A stretch of 64,000 nt of DNA from Saxidomus purpurata (lineage: Eukaryota; Mollusca; Bivalvia; Venerida; Veneridae), in assembly GCA_022818135.1 (NCBI GenBank), contig JAFMSR010000018.1:19334595-19398594 (forward strand), written 5' to 3'. The notes below the pieces were generated by a model. The model did no database searches. It had not been told where the DNA came from and saw only the letters and a list, made by a program, of their open reading frames with translations. This document shows positions 1-10,905 of this stretch, piece by piece. The stretch's first letter is position 1. The number at the start of each line of letters is the position of its first letter. The position numbers and the translations under genes are program-made.

Positions 1-1124
1 TAGTTTGATTTTCAAATTTCCGATGTTATTTCATTGACAACTTTGTTATTTACGAACGTATTACATATATATTTACCTAAAAATAAATGTCTCTAAAAAA
101 AGATATAATTTACGTACATTCCCGAGAAGGAACTAACGTGATCAAATTCACCCGCCATTTATCGAGGACGCTGCATGTCGAGGCCCAGTGGACGATTTCA
201 CAAGGTAACCTACAAGGTAACCCAGAATCATTTTTGGTTTTCTCTGTTATACACATTGTACAGTACTGTATATATATTTCATTGCTGGTATTGCTTTGTT
301 TATTTCTGTTTCAAGGTCTTGTCATTGGTACACAATAATTTTCGATCCACATCATCAGATCATATCGCTTGAAGTTGTACAAAGCGCAGATCGAATTATT
401 TGTACTGGCTTAAACATTTTATAATGTTGAATATGTGATTATTTTTCATTTAACGTACATTTCATAATAAAACAAACTTCCCTGTCACCCATATATTTGT
501 GAATCATTCATTCTGTGTCATATATTGAATTTCGTCCTCTACACATTTCGACCCGCGCTTTAGGTAAGATTCAACGCAGAACACGTAGGTGAAAAGTTGT
601 TTTTCGGGGAGTTAACCTATAGCCCCCAGGCCTTCAGCGCTCACAGCGCTTTGATTAACTACCTGGTTACTAAGTACATTTTTTGATTTTTTTATGAACT
701 AGTCCGAGGCACTAAAATGCTGTTGAAGTATAAAATGATGTTTAAATATGAAGCCAATGACAAATAATTCACAGTGGTTTTATGGCTATATAATAGTATA
801 TATTGGAAAGTGTTTACAAACTAAAACTAAATTACACAATAAAATTGGCATCACAGTTTTAGAGAACAAAAATTTAAAGCATTGTGCATATAAAAACTGT
901 ACCACCCATTGGGGCCTCATATTTTAGGAGATCTTTTTCATGAATTCTTAAGTTTCTATAACGAATATTTAAGAAAATTGCTACACCCCTTTATGAGCAT
1001 TTCTAAATAAATCCATTTTTCAAAATTTTCCTTTGTTCGAGTATTTGTTCCTAACACAATTGAATTTTCAGAAAAAAAGAAGCATTTTGAAATTTACCAC
1101 CATATAGAATTTGGTGATTCATGT

Positions 1125-1472
1125 ATGATGGGATCATTTTTCTGCAAGTTACAGTCAAAAGAACTTAAAGAAAGTTTATATTATGTACAAAATGTATTAT
1201 ATGTTATAACATGCACCGGGTGTAGGGAATACTATATTGGACAAATTGGAGAGAAACTAGGTACACGTACAATAATGCACGCACAACAAACAAGAGACCC
1301 TTCAACAAGACAAATTCCTTTAAGCGAACATTTAGATAAATTTGGAAATAAAGAATTTGAAATGTTTCCTTTCTTAGATAAAAAAACTAAATGTGTTTCA
1401 GTTAGGTTAGCAAAAGAGAATTATTTTATTAACAAGTTCAAACCAATGCTTAATGCCATTGATTTACATTGA
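1125..1472 (+). mobile_element. Penelope-like element GIY-YIG endonuclease fragment (copy 1)
   Basis: An open frame of 115 codons encodes the C-terminal type of GIY-YIG nuclease found in Penelope-like retroelements. Visible motifs are NVLYVITC with CTGC (the GIY-side strand and a Cys pair), YYIGQIGEKL (YIG strand), TRTIMHAQQ (Arg and His of the second motif) and AKENYFINKFKPMLN (catalytic-type Glu and terminal Asn). The frame is open for some 11 codons upstream of the first Met pair (IYHHIEFGDSC), so this is the end of a longer protein. No reverse transcriptase is recognisable upstream, so the copy is 5'-truncated. The encoded peptide is identical to the one at 22191-22538. Catalytic residues look intact, but nothing shows that it is expressed. 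Confidence 0.7.
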
Positions 1473-1899
1473 TTATCTGCATTTTTTAATATAATTCATT
1501 GTATATATGAACATATAGATTTAAAGAGGCCAATGAGTATACTGAGTAGTTGTTTGGTGTGCATATCCCGTCATCCAACGGGTACAGTTTCATTCCTAGG
1601 AAAAACAGCAGTGTTTTCCTGTGCGGCTCTGGTGTCTCGGTGATGAATTTATTTGCATTTCAATATACGACATGTACAATATTATGTGTTTTTCAAAAGA
1701 GATATAATACATATTCTATTACGTGTTGTTTATTTATAAAGTATAAAACTTGTGTAGTATTGATGTTAAGTTCGTATCATACTATCTTCATTAGTATGTT
1801 TGTAATCATACTTAGCATCCGTCCCGAGTAAATACGAGTGTATAGACACGGTTGTTCAGCACGAGACATTCAATGTATTTTTAAAAACCGTACCGTAGG

Positions 1900-2062
1900 T
1901 GTGGAAAGAACCGGACATCAATAAAAATGAATAACGTAACAAGGGAACAGCAATATGAAACGTGGAGATGTTCTGTTAGTCGTTACAGATACATTAATAA
2001 TGCAACACTGTTTGTTATGGTACCAATAATATCAGTTCAAATAATAAGTCCACAACAATATA
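1900..2062 (+). pseudogene. Relic of an Ig/FN3 receptor first Ig domain (copy 1)
   Basis: Read from the tgt at 1900, this stretch gives CGKNRTSIKMNNVTREQQ, then ETWRCS and NNATLFVMVPIISV. It aligns with residues 87-136 of the receptor at 18641 (CGKDWMSIKMNNIRREQH, ETWTCS, NNSTLFVMVPTISV). It corresponds to the second half of the first Ig domain and the start of the linker. Both neighbouring ends are unrelated to the gene, so this is a dead fragment rather than an exon. An equivalent copy lies at 22966-23128. Confidence 0.8.
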
Positions 2063-2099
2063 GCAATATTAATGCATTGCGATTGGTCTATCGTTAATC

Positions 2100-3100
2100 A
2101 GATTTTTTTTTATCAGCCAATGTACACCTAACATTAGCCGCGCGTTTCGCCACCAATATGGCAAATGTTTTTCAGTTACCGAAATGATTGCAAACGTTAC
2201 ATGTACGTCTGTAACAATTTGACATTTCGGTGGCAAGAGTAGCCAGGAATGCTGATATTTATTACTATGAATAAAACGGTCAAATAACAGTTTCATTTCT
2301 TCCCGCACCATACTATTTTCATGATGCAACAATACAGCTCCGTTTATATTGAACTCCTCGGAACCATTTAAATTTGCTCTTACATCCGGAGTTTGTTATA
2401 TCCGTATAACATTTTCATATATAATAAATAAATAAAAAAATTCGGGCCGATAAATTTTTCCTTATATCCTGATTTACGCTACATCCGAAGTCGTTTTAAC
2501 GGATTTTATTGTAGAATATTTTTTTCTCAGTTTTACCATTTTTGACAAAGTTGCAAAATATCTGCTTTAAGGAGATTACCGATGAAAACAAGTATAACAA
2601 GACATTATATTGCCCCTGTTTTTCTCAGAAAAAAACAACGTTCTTTTAGATTAAGACGAACTTTGAGATATAATGACATAAGTCTTTTAAAAAAGAACTG
2701 TAACAGGAACTTTTTATAACTGTCTTTTTATATCATGGAAATAATAGCTTTTAACCCAATACACCAAACCTTTCCTGCTACCAGTATGAAATAATAACTT
2801 TCCAAATATTACTTTTCCTATTTTGACTGAGGCAGTCTTAAAAAACAACTGCATGCAGGAGTTGCTTCCCTTCCACTGCCAAACTCTCTACCAACAACAA
2901 CAACACATGGGAGATCACTGCGAAGAAAGGAACTATTATTAAGTCCGATTTTTTTTATTTCTAAAGCACCAACTTCAAATATTAACGCGGCATTATCATT
3001 AATTAAACACATTTAGATGCACAGCAACCGAAAATTGCTTTAATAAAACTGTCACTAAAATACACTATGTGCAGTAAGATGCGCATAATGTCACTTTAAA
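2100..3100. repeat. Dispersed repeat shared with 9300-9845
   Basis: The 2120-2330 part (gtttcgccaccaatatggca and following) recurs in direct orientation, diverged, at about 9300-9470. The 2740-3090 part (ctgcatgcaggagttgcttc, then the acaacaacaac tract) recurs as reverse complement at about 9490-9845. The same family is therefore present in rearranged form at the two sites. No coding capacity was recognised. It lies within block A and is duplicated with it at 23165-24170. Confidence 0.65.
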
Positions 3101-3575
3101 CAGTTTTTTGATAAAAGCTATTTTGTACCCCTACTCCTATTTTGGCGTTTGGTAAAATATGTCAATGTGAAGTCAAAAATTTTATTCTGAGAATTTTTCA
3201 ATATTTTTGCACTAAAATGTTTCTTTTGTACCTAACTTTATTTTCGAGTACTTGTTGCTTCTCCAGTTTAATGTAAATTTATAAAATATAAGAAATGTAA
3301 GTTTCCAGTAGGGCAAAAATCAAAAACCTCACCAGCGAGCCTCCTGAAACTGTTGCTGCTCGGCCTCGGTAATATCACATATCTGGGGTCCATAGATTCG
3401 GATATTCGCCTCTCCATGAGTCAATATTTGTATATTAGAAATCTGTTTGAGTGTTCGAAAAAATATTTCATAATAGAGGACAGGTTTTGGCGAGCATTAA
3501 GATTTTCCTCCTCACAGATCTGATCACCTAACATGGCAGGCTATCATATACATGTTTGAGGCTCTTCATTGTTCA

Positions 3576-3959
3576 TTAATTTGTATTCATAAATCATCGT
3601 TTTGTTTCCGCTCATAAATTTTCGATCCCATTTTCCCGAAACTCCTCTTCGCTTTGATATTTAGTATTTGTTTAAAGCTATAAAGACGTAGTTACTTTCG
3701 ATATTTTTATGATCGAAACTGTCTGAAATATATCTGCCCGTAATTTATATTACCATAGCAAAGAATAATGTGTTCCTGGTTAGAAATCAGCTACCCTATT
3801 TTAATTAATTATTACCTTTGAGGTATACTAAATGAGATATCATAGGTTCCTGAAATGGTATGGCGAAATAGTAATGAGCTTACGGGTTATTTACGCAAAA
3901 TCGACGAGTTATGAATAATATTTCGCCACGCAAGTTCAATAAACTTTTCATAATCTTTC
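3576..3959. other. Intergenic, nothing recognised
   Basis: AT-rich unique-looking sequence between the end of block A and the 45-bp minisatellite. No gene, RNA or repeat could be supported. Confidence 0.5.
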
Positions 3960-5563
3960 ATGTACGTGAAGTTGGCAGTAGCAGTAGCTGGCAGTAGCAG
4001 TAGCAAAAACGTGAAGTTGGCAGTAGCAGTAACTGGCAGTAGCAGTAGCAAAAATGTGAAGTTGGCAGTAGCAGTAGCTGGCAGTAGCAGTAGCAAAAAT
4101 GTGAAGTTGGCAGTAGCAGTAGCTGGCAGTAGCAGTAGCAAAAACGTGAAGTTGGCAGTAGCAGTAACTGGCAGTAGCAGTAGCAAAAACGTGAAGTTGG
4201 CAGTAACAGTAACTGGCAGTAGCAGTAGCAAAAACGTGAAGTTGGCAGTAGCAGTAACTGGCAGTAGCAGTAGCAAAAACGTGAAGTTGGCAGTAGCAGT
4301 AACTGGTAGTAGCAGTAGCATAAATGTGAAGTTGGCAGTAGCAGTAACTGGCAGTAGCAGTAGCAAAAACGTGAAGTTGGCAGTAGCAGTAACTGGCAGT
4401 AGCAGCAGCAAAATCGTGAAGTTGGCAGTAACAGTAGCTGGCAGAAGCAGTAGCAAAAATGTGAAGTTGGCAGTAGCAGTAACTGGCAGTAGCAGTAGCA
4501 AAAACGTGAAGTTGGCAGTAGCAGTAGCTGGCAGTAGCAAATCGGCAGTAGCAGTAGCTGGCGGTAGCAATAGCAAAAACGTGAAGTTGGCAGTAGCAGT
4601 AGCTGGCAGTAGCAGTAGCAAAAACGTGAAGTTGGCGGTAGCAGTAGTTGGCAGTAACAGTAGCATAATCGTGAAGTTGGCAGTAGCAGTAACTGGCAGT
4701 ACCAGTAGCAAAAAGGTGAAGTGGACAGTAGCAGTAACTGGCAGTAGCAGTAGCAAAAACGTGAAGTTGGCAGTAGCAGTAACTGGCAGTAGCAGTAGCA
4801 AAAACGTGAAGTTGGCAGTAGCAGTAACTGGCAGTAGCAGTAGCAAAAAGGTGAAGTTGGCAGTAGCAGTAACTGGCAGTAGCAGTAGCAAAAACGTGAA
4901 GTTGGCAGTAGCAGTAACTGGCAGTAGCAGTAGCAAAAAGGTGAAGTTGGCAGAAGCAGTAACTGGCAGTAGCAGTAGCAAAAACGTGAAGTTGGCAGTA
5001 GCAGTAACTGGCAGTAGCAGCAGCAAAATCGTGAAGTTGGCAGTAGCAGTAGCTGGCAGTAGCAGTAGCAAAAACGTGAAGTTGGCAGTAGCAGTAACTG
5101 GCAGTAGCAGCAGCAAAATCGTGAAGTTGGCAGTAGCAGTAACTGGCAGTAGCAGTAGCAAAAACGTGAAGTTGGCAGTAGCAGTAACTGGCAGTAGCAG
5201 TAGCAAAAACGTGAAGTTGGCAGTAGCAGTAACTGGCAGTAGCAGCAGCAAAATCGTGAAGTTGGCAGTAGCAGTAGCTGGCAGTAGCAGTAGCAAAAAT
5301 GTGAAGTTGGCAGTAGCAGTAACTGGCAGTAGCAGTAGCAAAAACGTGAAGTTGGCAGCAGCAGTAGCTGGCAGTAGCAAAAACGTGAAGTTGGCAGTAG
5401 CAGTAGCTGGCAGTAGCAGTAGCAAAAACGTGAAGTTGGCAGTAGCAGTAGCTGGCAGTAGCAGTAGCAAAAACGTGAAGTTGGCAGTAGCAGTAGTTAG
5501 CAGCAACAGTAGCAAAAACGTGAAGTTGGCAGTAGCAGTAACTGGCAGTAGCAGTAGCAAATG
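3960..5563 (+). repeat. 45-bp minisatellite, about 36 units, direct part
   Basis: A tandem array with a 45-bp unit beginning gtgaagttggcagtagcagt. Units vary at two main sites: aactgg versus agctgg in the middle, and aaaaac, aaaaat, aaaatc or aaaagg at the end. Because 45 is a multiple of three and the unit lacks stops, one plus frame (VKLAVAVTGSSSSKN) and two minus frames (LLLLLPVTATANFTF and ATATASYCYCQLHVF) stay open throughout. Short units at about 4536-4560 and 5368-5385 show internal deletions that keep frame. The all-frame openness argues that the long frames are by-products of the repeat. Confidence 0.95.
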
Positions 5564-5578
5564 ATAACTCAAGAACGG

Positions 5579-5755
5579 TTTTGCTACTGCTACTGCCAGC
5601 TACTGCTACTGCCAACTTCACGATTTTGCTATTGCTACTGCCAGTTACTGCTACTGCCAACTTCACGATTTTGCTACTGCTACTGCCAACTACTGCTACT
5701 GCCAACTTCACGTTTTTGCTACTGCTACTGCCAGCTACTGCTACTGCCAACTTCC
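5579..5755 (-). repeat. Inverted tail of the 45-bp minisatellite (4 units)
   Basis: Four units in exact reverse orientation (ttttgctactgctactgcc and following) come right after the direct array, separated by only about 16 bases (tgataactcaagaacg). The last four direct units and these four can fold into a stem of about 175 bp with a short loop. This is a true inversion boundary inside a minisatellite. Confidence 0.95.
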
Positions 5756-5844
5756 TACTCATCTTTTTATAATATAACTTTTTACTTCCAAACACGGGTA
5801 GAATGATATTTTGAACAAAAAGTAAAAATAAACAACAACAAACA

Positions 5845-5925
5845 AGGAAATTAGTGTACATTGTAAGGAAATTATTGTACTATTGTTCATTGTAAGGAAA
5901 TTATTGTACATTGTACTATTTTAAT
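5845..5925. repeat. Short direct repeats (about 30 bp)
   Basis: The phrase attgtaaggaaattattgta appears twice (about 5857 and 5889), with a related half copy just before at 5845. This is a small local duplication flanking the minisatellite. Confidence 0.7.
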
Positions 5926-5929
5926 TTGT

Positions 5930-7010
5930 ACATATTTTGTAAACTTATTTAAAACACTCCGAAATGAGTTCATCAGTTCAAGATAGGTCATTTCACCAAA
6001 TTTGCCAAATCAAAGGCCAAGGGATGCAATATTAGTCGCCTTATGCCGCTCATGAGACTTAAATAACGGTTACGAGACCGATAAATGTTGCTATATTCAA
6101 CGCAAACCTCATTTGGATGCAAATCAATACAACACCTGAGCTCTTTATTGAGGTCAACTGCCATACCAGTTATCTGTGCAATTTGTTCCGTAGCGTTTAT
6201 ATATGATATGATATGCGAAACAAAAAAAGGGGACATCGGAGCAAATAAGTGCCAAAAAGTGATTGTGAACAACATTACGACAGGGATTATTTACGAGCGT
6301 GAATAAAATGAAAGGAAAAATAATGAACATAAACATTTCTGACAACTGTCTGGGTCACTATAGCTATAAAAAAAGCATTGCTAAAGTCTCAGTAATTGAT
6401 ATAAGAATTCGGAAGCACTTTATGTGTCTGAGCTTGAGGTACATTTGTATACTATTGCAATTTGTCTCCTGCTTCAGATCTCGGTAAAACCATAGCTTTG
6501 AAATTGAATTTTATACACAAATTAGTTCACAAGAACTTAATTGTCACATTGGGTCGTTCTTATAGGCAATTATATAGGTACTCACTGACATTGGTCGGAT
6601 ATGTCCGTATTACGTATGGTAAACTAATGGAGCTCTGGTATGAAAAAACCCCTTTTAACGCCATATTGTAGCTATTGAGCACACAATCTGAAGTGAAAAT
6701 AATCATGAAAAATCGAAGAATTGCTATACAATATACATAATATGAAAGTCTCATTGGAAACGTTAGTGCCAAAACTTCTGGATATAAATGAGGTTTGTGT
6801 TGTCATAGAAACTGGAATTCTGAACCTACCAAATAATATGAAAACGTTCATGTCCGCCAGATTTACCTGCATATTCTACGAAGTTAAAACATATGTGTTT
6901 AAAATAATGTTTACCCTTTTATCTTAATATAAATACGACGTGAACCATCTGCAATACTACGTGACTGTTAACCCTTACCCTACTGACAACAAGTGATTCT
7001 AGTTTTAAGG
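5930..7010. other. Intergenic, no supported gene
   Basis: Several short open frames exist on both strands. The longest is a minus-strand frame of 95 codons at 5988-6275 with a hydrophobic start, but none shows a recognised domain, motif or repeat family. I see no supported gene here. Confidence 0.4.
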
Positions 7011-7014
7011 TCAG

Positions 7015-7175
7015 TGCAGATCATGATCAGCCTATACATATGTGCAGTCTGATCATTATCGGAAGTGTTTGTTATTCACCTAGTAATTTTCTGTGCATAT
7101 CCGTTTGAAAATTAACTTTCACACTGTTCAAATTGAAAGATGTAACAGTCCATTTTTGAAGTTAAGAGGAGTATG
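7015..7175. repeat. Dispersed repeat upstream of the first receptor
   Basis: The run agtctgatcattatcgg, then a line including ttcaaattgaaagatgtaac and agtccattttt, is a diverged copy of the segments after the two intact receptor genes (about 20338-20460 and 41938-42045; there agtctgatcatgatctgca). Part of it recurs at about 9148-9190. It is a dispersed or co-duplicated repeat. Confidence 0.55.
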
Positions 7176-7313
7176 GGATAAAATTAAATGTCAATACTTT
7201 TGCATTTTACAGTAAAATATGATTTAAAACTTTTCGACCGTTATACAACCACCATATATTTGTCAAAACTTGAAACCGGGAAGTTTTCTTTTCTTTTTGT
7301 ATCATTTAAAAGA

Positions 7314-7980
7314 ATGGCAGCTTTAATATGTGTTGTCAGATTGTTATTTTGTATTTTACCCGTGTTTTCTCAGAACGTCAATCTTTTTCCTGCTAAAGCT
7401 GAAGTTTTGGAGAATGGAACGCTCAAACTAAAGTGCGAATATTATGGAGGGGAGTCTAATCAGTGCATTACTTGGTACACGTACTCAAGATTCGTCTCTA
7501 CAGAGGTAATGCAAGTATGTAATTATAATTGTTCTTTAGGAAACTTTTCGGTTGGTACAAAAAACCACACTGGAACTTGTGGGATAAACTGGATGACAAT
7601 AACAATTAAAAACGTAACACGGTACCATCACGGTGAGGTATGGAAGTGTGTTGTTTTCTACACTAATAACAGTAGCAATAATGCTTCCGTGTATGTTATT
7701 GTACCAATAACATCAGTTGACTTACTTAGTCCACAAGAGAACACAATAACAGTGCGGGAAGACGAACCTGTAAAACTTGTTTGTGAGACAAGTCCAGGAC
7801 GACCTGCGGCCAATATTAGCTGGTTCAAAACTACTTCATCAAATGAGGAACGTGTTAGAGACGGTATAAAACAGTATACTAAAGCAGCAGCAGATAGTCT
7901 TACTGTAACAGAAAGTGAATTAAGTTTTCCTCCTTCAAGATCCGACAACAATGCAACACTTCATTGTAATGGAAATAATG
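7314..7980 (+). CDS. Ig-domain membrane receptor, 5' part only (runs into gap)
   Basis: The frame encodes 222 residues before the gap. The Met at 7314 is chosen because it lines up with the starts of the two intact paralogues and begins a signal peptide (about residues 1-20, MAALICVVRLLFCILPVFSQ); the frame also stays open upstream to 7188. The first Ig domain spans about residues 22-130 with Cys41 and Cys112, plus extra cysteines at 51, 69, 73 and 89. The second spans about 133-222 with Cys157, ISWFK and Cys218. Many N-glycosylation sequons are present. Relative to the copy at 18641 it is clearly diverged but shares VLENGT, SPGRP and SRSDNNATLHCNG. The rest (third Ig, FN3, membrane helix, tail) should lie in the gap or be missing; sequence after the gap is repeat. 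Confidence 0.85.
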
Positions 7981-8480
7981 NNNNNNNNNNNNNNNNNNNN
8001 NNNNNNNNNNNNNNNNNNNNNNNNNNNNNNNNNNNNNNNNNNNNNNNNNNNNNNNNNNNNNNNNNNNNNNNNNNNNNNNNNNNNNNNNNNNNNNNNNNNN
8101 NNNNNNNNNNNNNNNNNNNNNNNNNNNNNNNNNNNNNNNNNNNNNNNNNNNNNNNNNNNNNNNNNNNNNNNNNNNNNNNNNNNNNNNNNNNNNNNNNNNN
8201 NNNNNNNNNNNNNNNNNNNNNNNNNNNNNNNNNNNNNNNNNNNNNNNNNNNNNNNNNNNNNNNNNNNNNNNNNNNNNNNNNNNNNNNNNNNNNNNNNNNN
8301 NNNNNNNNNNNNNNNNNNNNNNNNNNNNNNNNNNNNNNNNNNNNNNNNNNNNNNNNNNNNNNNNNNNNNNNNNNNNNNNNNNNNNNNNNNNNNNNNNNNN
8401 NNNNNNNNNNNNNNNNNNNNNNNNNNNNNNNNNNNNNNNNNNNNNNNNNNNNNNNNNNNNNNNNNNNNNNNNNNNNNNNN
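7981..8480. other. Assembly gap (500 N)
   Basis: Exactly 500 undetermined bases, the usual placeholder for a gap of unknown size. It cuts the receptor gene that starts at 7314 in its second Ig domain. Confidence 0.99.
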
Positions 8481-9105
8481 TTGACCTCTACCTAGATTGT
8501 TCAAATAATGACCCCCGGATCAAAATTGACTCCGCGCGGATGATCACTTAGTTTTACATAGGCTTATATAGGAAAAACTATAAAAATCTTCTTCTCTGAA
8601 ACCACAAGTCCTAGAGCTTAGATATTTGACATGTTGTATTGGCTAGTGGACCTCTACCAAGATTGTTCAAATTATGACCCCCGGGTCAAAATTGACCCCG
8701 CACGGGGGGTCACTCAGTTTTACATAGGCTTATATAGGGAAAACTTAAAAAAATCTTCTTCTCTGAAACCACAAGGCCTAGAGATTAGATATTTGGCATG
8801 TAAAAATGCTTATTGGACTTCTACCAAGATTGTTCAAATCATGACCCCCAGGTCAAAATTACCTTTCCCTGGAGGGGGTGGGGGGCGGGGAGGTGGGGAA
8901 GGTGACTTGATTTCACATAGGCTTATACAGGGAGAACTTAAAAAAAACAAGAAGGCGGACAGGCAGAGAATAGATATTTGGAATGTTACTTAGCATTGTG
9001 TAGTGGACTTCTACGAATTATGTGAGAATCATGAGCCCATGTAGTATTGCCAATGGTAGTCAGTTGAGCCATATAGGGCCACCATGGCCCTCTTGTTGAA
9101 ATAAA
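8481..9105. repeat. Dispersed bivalve-type repeat with internal tandem units
   Basis: Three to four units of about 165 bp follow one another (gacctctaccaagattgttc, gacccccgggtcaaaattga, tacataggcttatatagg, ccacaaggcctagag). They end at about 9100 with agggccaccatggccctctt. Related units are at 30600-30910. A G-rich expansion sits at 8873-8899. No coding sequence is implied. The family resembles abundant interspersed repeats of clams; its class is not identifiable from sequence alone. Confidence 0.75.
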
Positions 9106-9299
9106 ATAATGTGGGAAATATTTACTTTTACCATCCTTACAAGTCTGATCATGATCTGCACTGCTCGCTATTCAGTCAGTAAACCCTCAAAACAAGTGTA
9201 TGTACATCTAAGATGTGACATTAAGTTTAACAGCATTATGGAAGAAATGCTGGCGTATCAGGGCTAAAAGACTCAGAACTTGTAAACCCAGTAAAGTAC

Positions 9300-9845
9300 A
9301 TTTGGCATAAGCTGCTCGTTTCGGCACCAATTTGGTAAATGCTCTTCAGTTACCAAAATGACTACAAAAGTCAGTGTTTTACTTTCGGTTACAAGAGAAG
9401 CGAGACTTGCGGATATTCATTATGGTGAAGAAAACGGCCAAATAGCAGTTTCACCCCTACCCCCGTTTCTCAGTATTTTGTTAATAAAATTGTAAAATAT
9501 CTGCTTTAAAGTGACATTATGTGCATCTTACTGCACATAGTGTATTTTTAGTGACAGTTTTATAAAAGCAGTTTTCGGTTGCTGTGCATTTAATGGTGTT
9601 AAATTAATGATAATGCTGCATTAATATTTGAAGTTGGTGCTTTAGAAATAAAAAAATCGGACTAATAAAATATAAGTTCCTCTCTTCGCAGTGATCTCCC
9701 TTCTGTTGTTGTTGTTGGTAGAGATTTCGGCAGTGGAAGGGAAGCAACTCCTGCATGCAGTTTTTTTTATAAATAACTGCCTCAGTTAAAATAGGAAAAG
9801 TAATATTTGGAAAGTTAGGTGTATTGGGTTAAATGCTATTATGTC
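9300..9845. repeat. Rearranged copy of the block-A dispersed repeat
   Basis: The left part (9300-9470) matches about 2120-2330 in direct orientation. The right part (about 9490-9845, with cagtgatctcccttctgttg and aagcaactcctgcatgcag) matches 2740-3090 in reverse orientation. The element is thus a head-to-head rearrangement of the family. Confidence 0.65.
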
Positions 9846-10389
9846 CTCTACCCTTTTTTTACACACACTATTTCAGCTGAATTTTTAATTGAAAAAAAAA
9901 TGTGCATAATTCCACTTTAAAGTAAAATCATATAACAAGAAATTTAGTTGTCCCTGAATTTTACATAGACTCACATATTGCTAGTTAGTTTATCCATCAA
10001 AGTGAGTTGCTAAATTCAAATTAGTTATCATTTGGGTATCGCAAACTTTTTTCCTTAGAAAGTTTAACAGATGAATGTGAAAGAGGACATTTTGTTCCTC
10101 CATTGGAAATTTAAAGGTGCAATTCTGAATCACTTCTTTATAAAAAAAAAGTGTTAACTTGTGCTGCTAAAATGCGTTTCAGAAGGTTCTAAAAGGCTCC
10201 AAAATCATTTTTGGACTGGGGGCTATGCCACTTTACACCGCCGTTTGTCTGAAGTCCCCAACACCCCAAGCTCATTTCAGGATTGGCAACTTGGCCGACT
10301 AGAACCCTGTATACTGATCTACTTTCTTGTTAGTTTTCAGAGCTACAGTGTAAAGTTCTTTTACTTTTTATTCTGCGATGCTGTGGTTT

Positions 10390-10905
10390 GACTTTGTATA
10401 ATAGCCAATGGTAGCCAGGTGAGTAATATGTTGCATGCAGCCTGTAGATGATCACTGTTGATTTTGGGGTCAGTGGGTCAAAGGTCGAAGAGACTCGAAC
10501 TTTGAATCTCTTTTCCGCTCAATATCTTATGATTCTATATCAACCACAGTCTTCATATGATGATTTGTGTTACTGAGTAAACGATCCCTACATGTTTTGT
10601 GGTCAATGGGTCAAAGATCAAGGTCCAGATCACGTGACCTCCGTTTGCTTTTCCTTAATAACACTCTACAGGTCACAGTTTTTATTTGACTTTCATGGAA
10701 CTTGCTAAGAAGGTTGCATGCACCTGCTGTTTTTTGGGTCAGTAGGTCAAAGATCAAGGTTAAAACGTTTAAACGTTGCAAACTTGCTGATCTGATTTCA
10801 TACTAATCTGCAGAACAGTCGTAAAACAGCTTTTATCCTAATATCTAATATCTGATTTTTTCGATAGTTTTGCCTTTGACTTTAAAGCCCAAGGATCACA
10901 ATTAC
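10390..10905. repeat. Diverged GGTCAAAGG-type dispersed repeat
   Basis: Repeated phrases such as gtcagtgggtcaaaggtcga, gtcaatgggtcaaagatcaa and gtcagtaggtcaaagatcaa occur about every 130 bp. They mark diverged tandem units of an interspersed family also seen at 28020-29165. No gene is seen here or in 9846-10389. Confidence 0.6.

Larger units (their letters stand above)
1..3575 (+). repeat. Segmental duplication block A, copy 1
   Basis: This whole stretch is repeated almost base for base at 21068-24618, with a shorter, more diverged version from about 42286 to the gap at 42991. The two long copies start at the same bases and part company at the motif gttcat (3570-3575 versus 24613-24618). The main differences are a loss of about 30 bp near 3440-3475 in the second copy and single-base indels. 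Inside lie a Penelope-type GIY-YIG fragment, a relic of an Ig domain and a dispersed repeat. The second and third copies sit just 3' of intact Ig/FN3 receptor genes, so an additional receptor gene may lie just left of this window (inference). Confidence 0.9.
3948..5861 (-). other. Unbroken 637-codon minus-strand frame across the minisatellite, doubtful gene
   Basis: Starting at 5861 on the minus strand, the frame opens with MYTNFLVCCCLFLLFVQ, a hydrophobic stretch that looks like a signal peptide (residues 1-25). It then reads four VKLAVAVxGSSSSK repeats from the inverted part, passes the inversion point without a stop, and continues as about 33 repeats of the ATATASYCYCQLHVF type, ending just outside the array. 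A secreted, Cys/Tyr-rich repetitive protein is conceivable (shell or byssus proteins are often repetitive), but the repeat itself is stop-free in several frames. No homologue was recognised. Treat it as a by-product unless transcripts show otherwise. Confidence 0.2.

Noticed and set aside
1570..1640. Possible second Ig relic (TVSFLGKTAVFSCAALVS)
   Set aside because: The phrase looks like an Ig strand with a cysteine, but it is short, ends in a stop and does not align with the receptors nearby, so chance is not excluded.
3960..5564. The 534-codon plus-strand frame of VKLAVAVTGSSSSKN repeats as a gene
   Set aside because: Several frames on both strands are open for the same length because the 45-bp unit has no stops and is a multiple of three. 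There is no signal peptide or unique domain on the plus strand.
5988..6345. Overlapping minus-strand frames with hydrophobic starts near 6 kb
   Set aside because: No family was recognised and there are competing frames on both strands. Splice-site logic could not be made convincing.
7935..8504. Minus- and plus-strand frames across the N runs (7935-8504, 42981-43781)
   Set aside because: Their length comes from undetermined bases. Only the parts with real sequence were considered.
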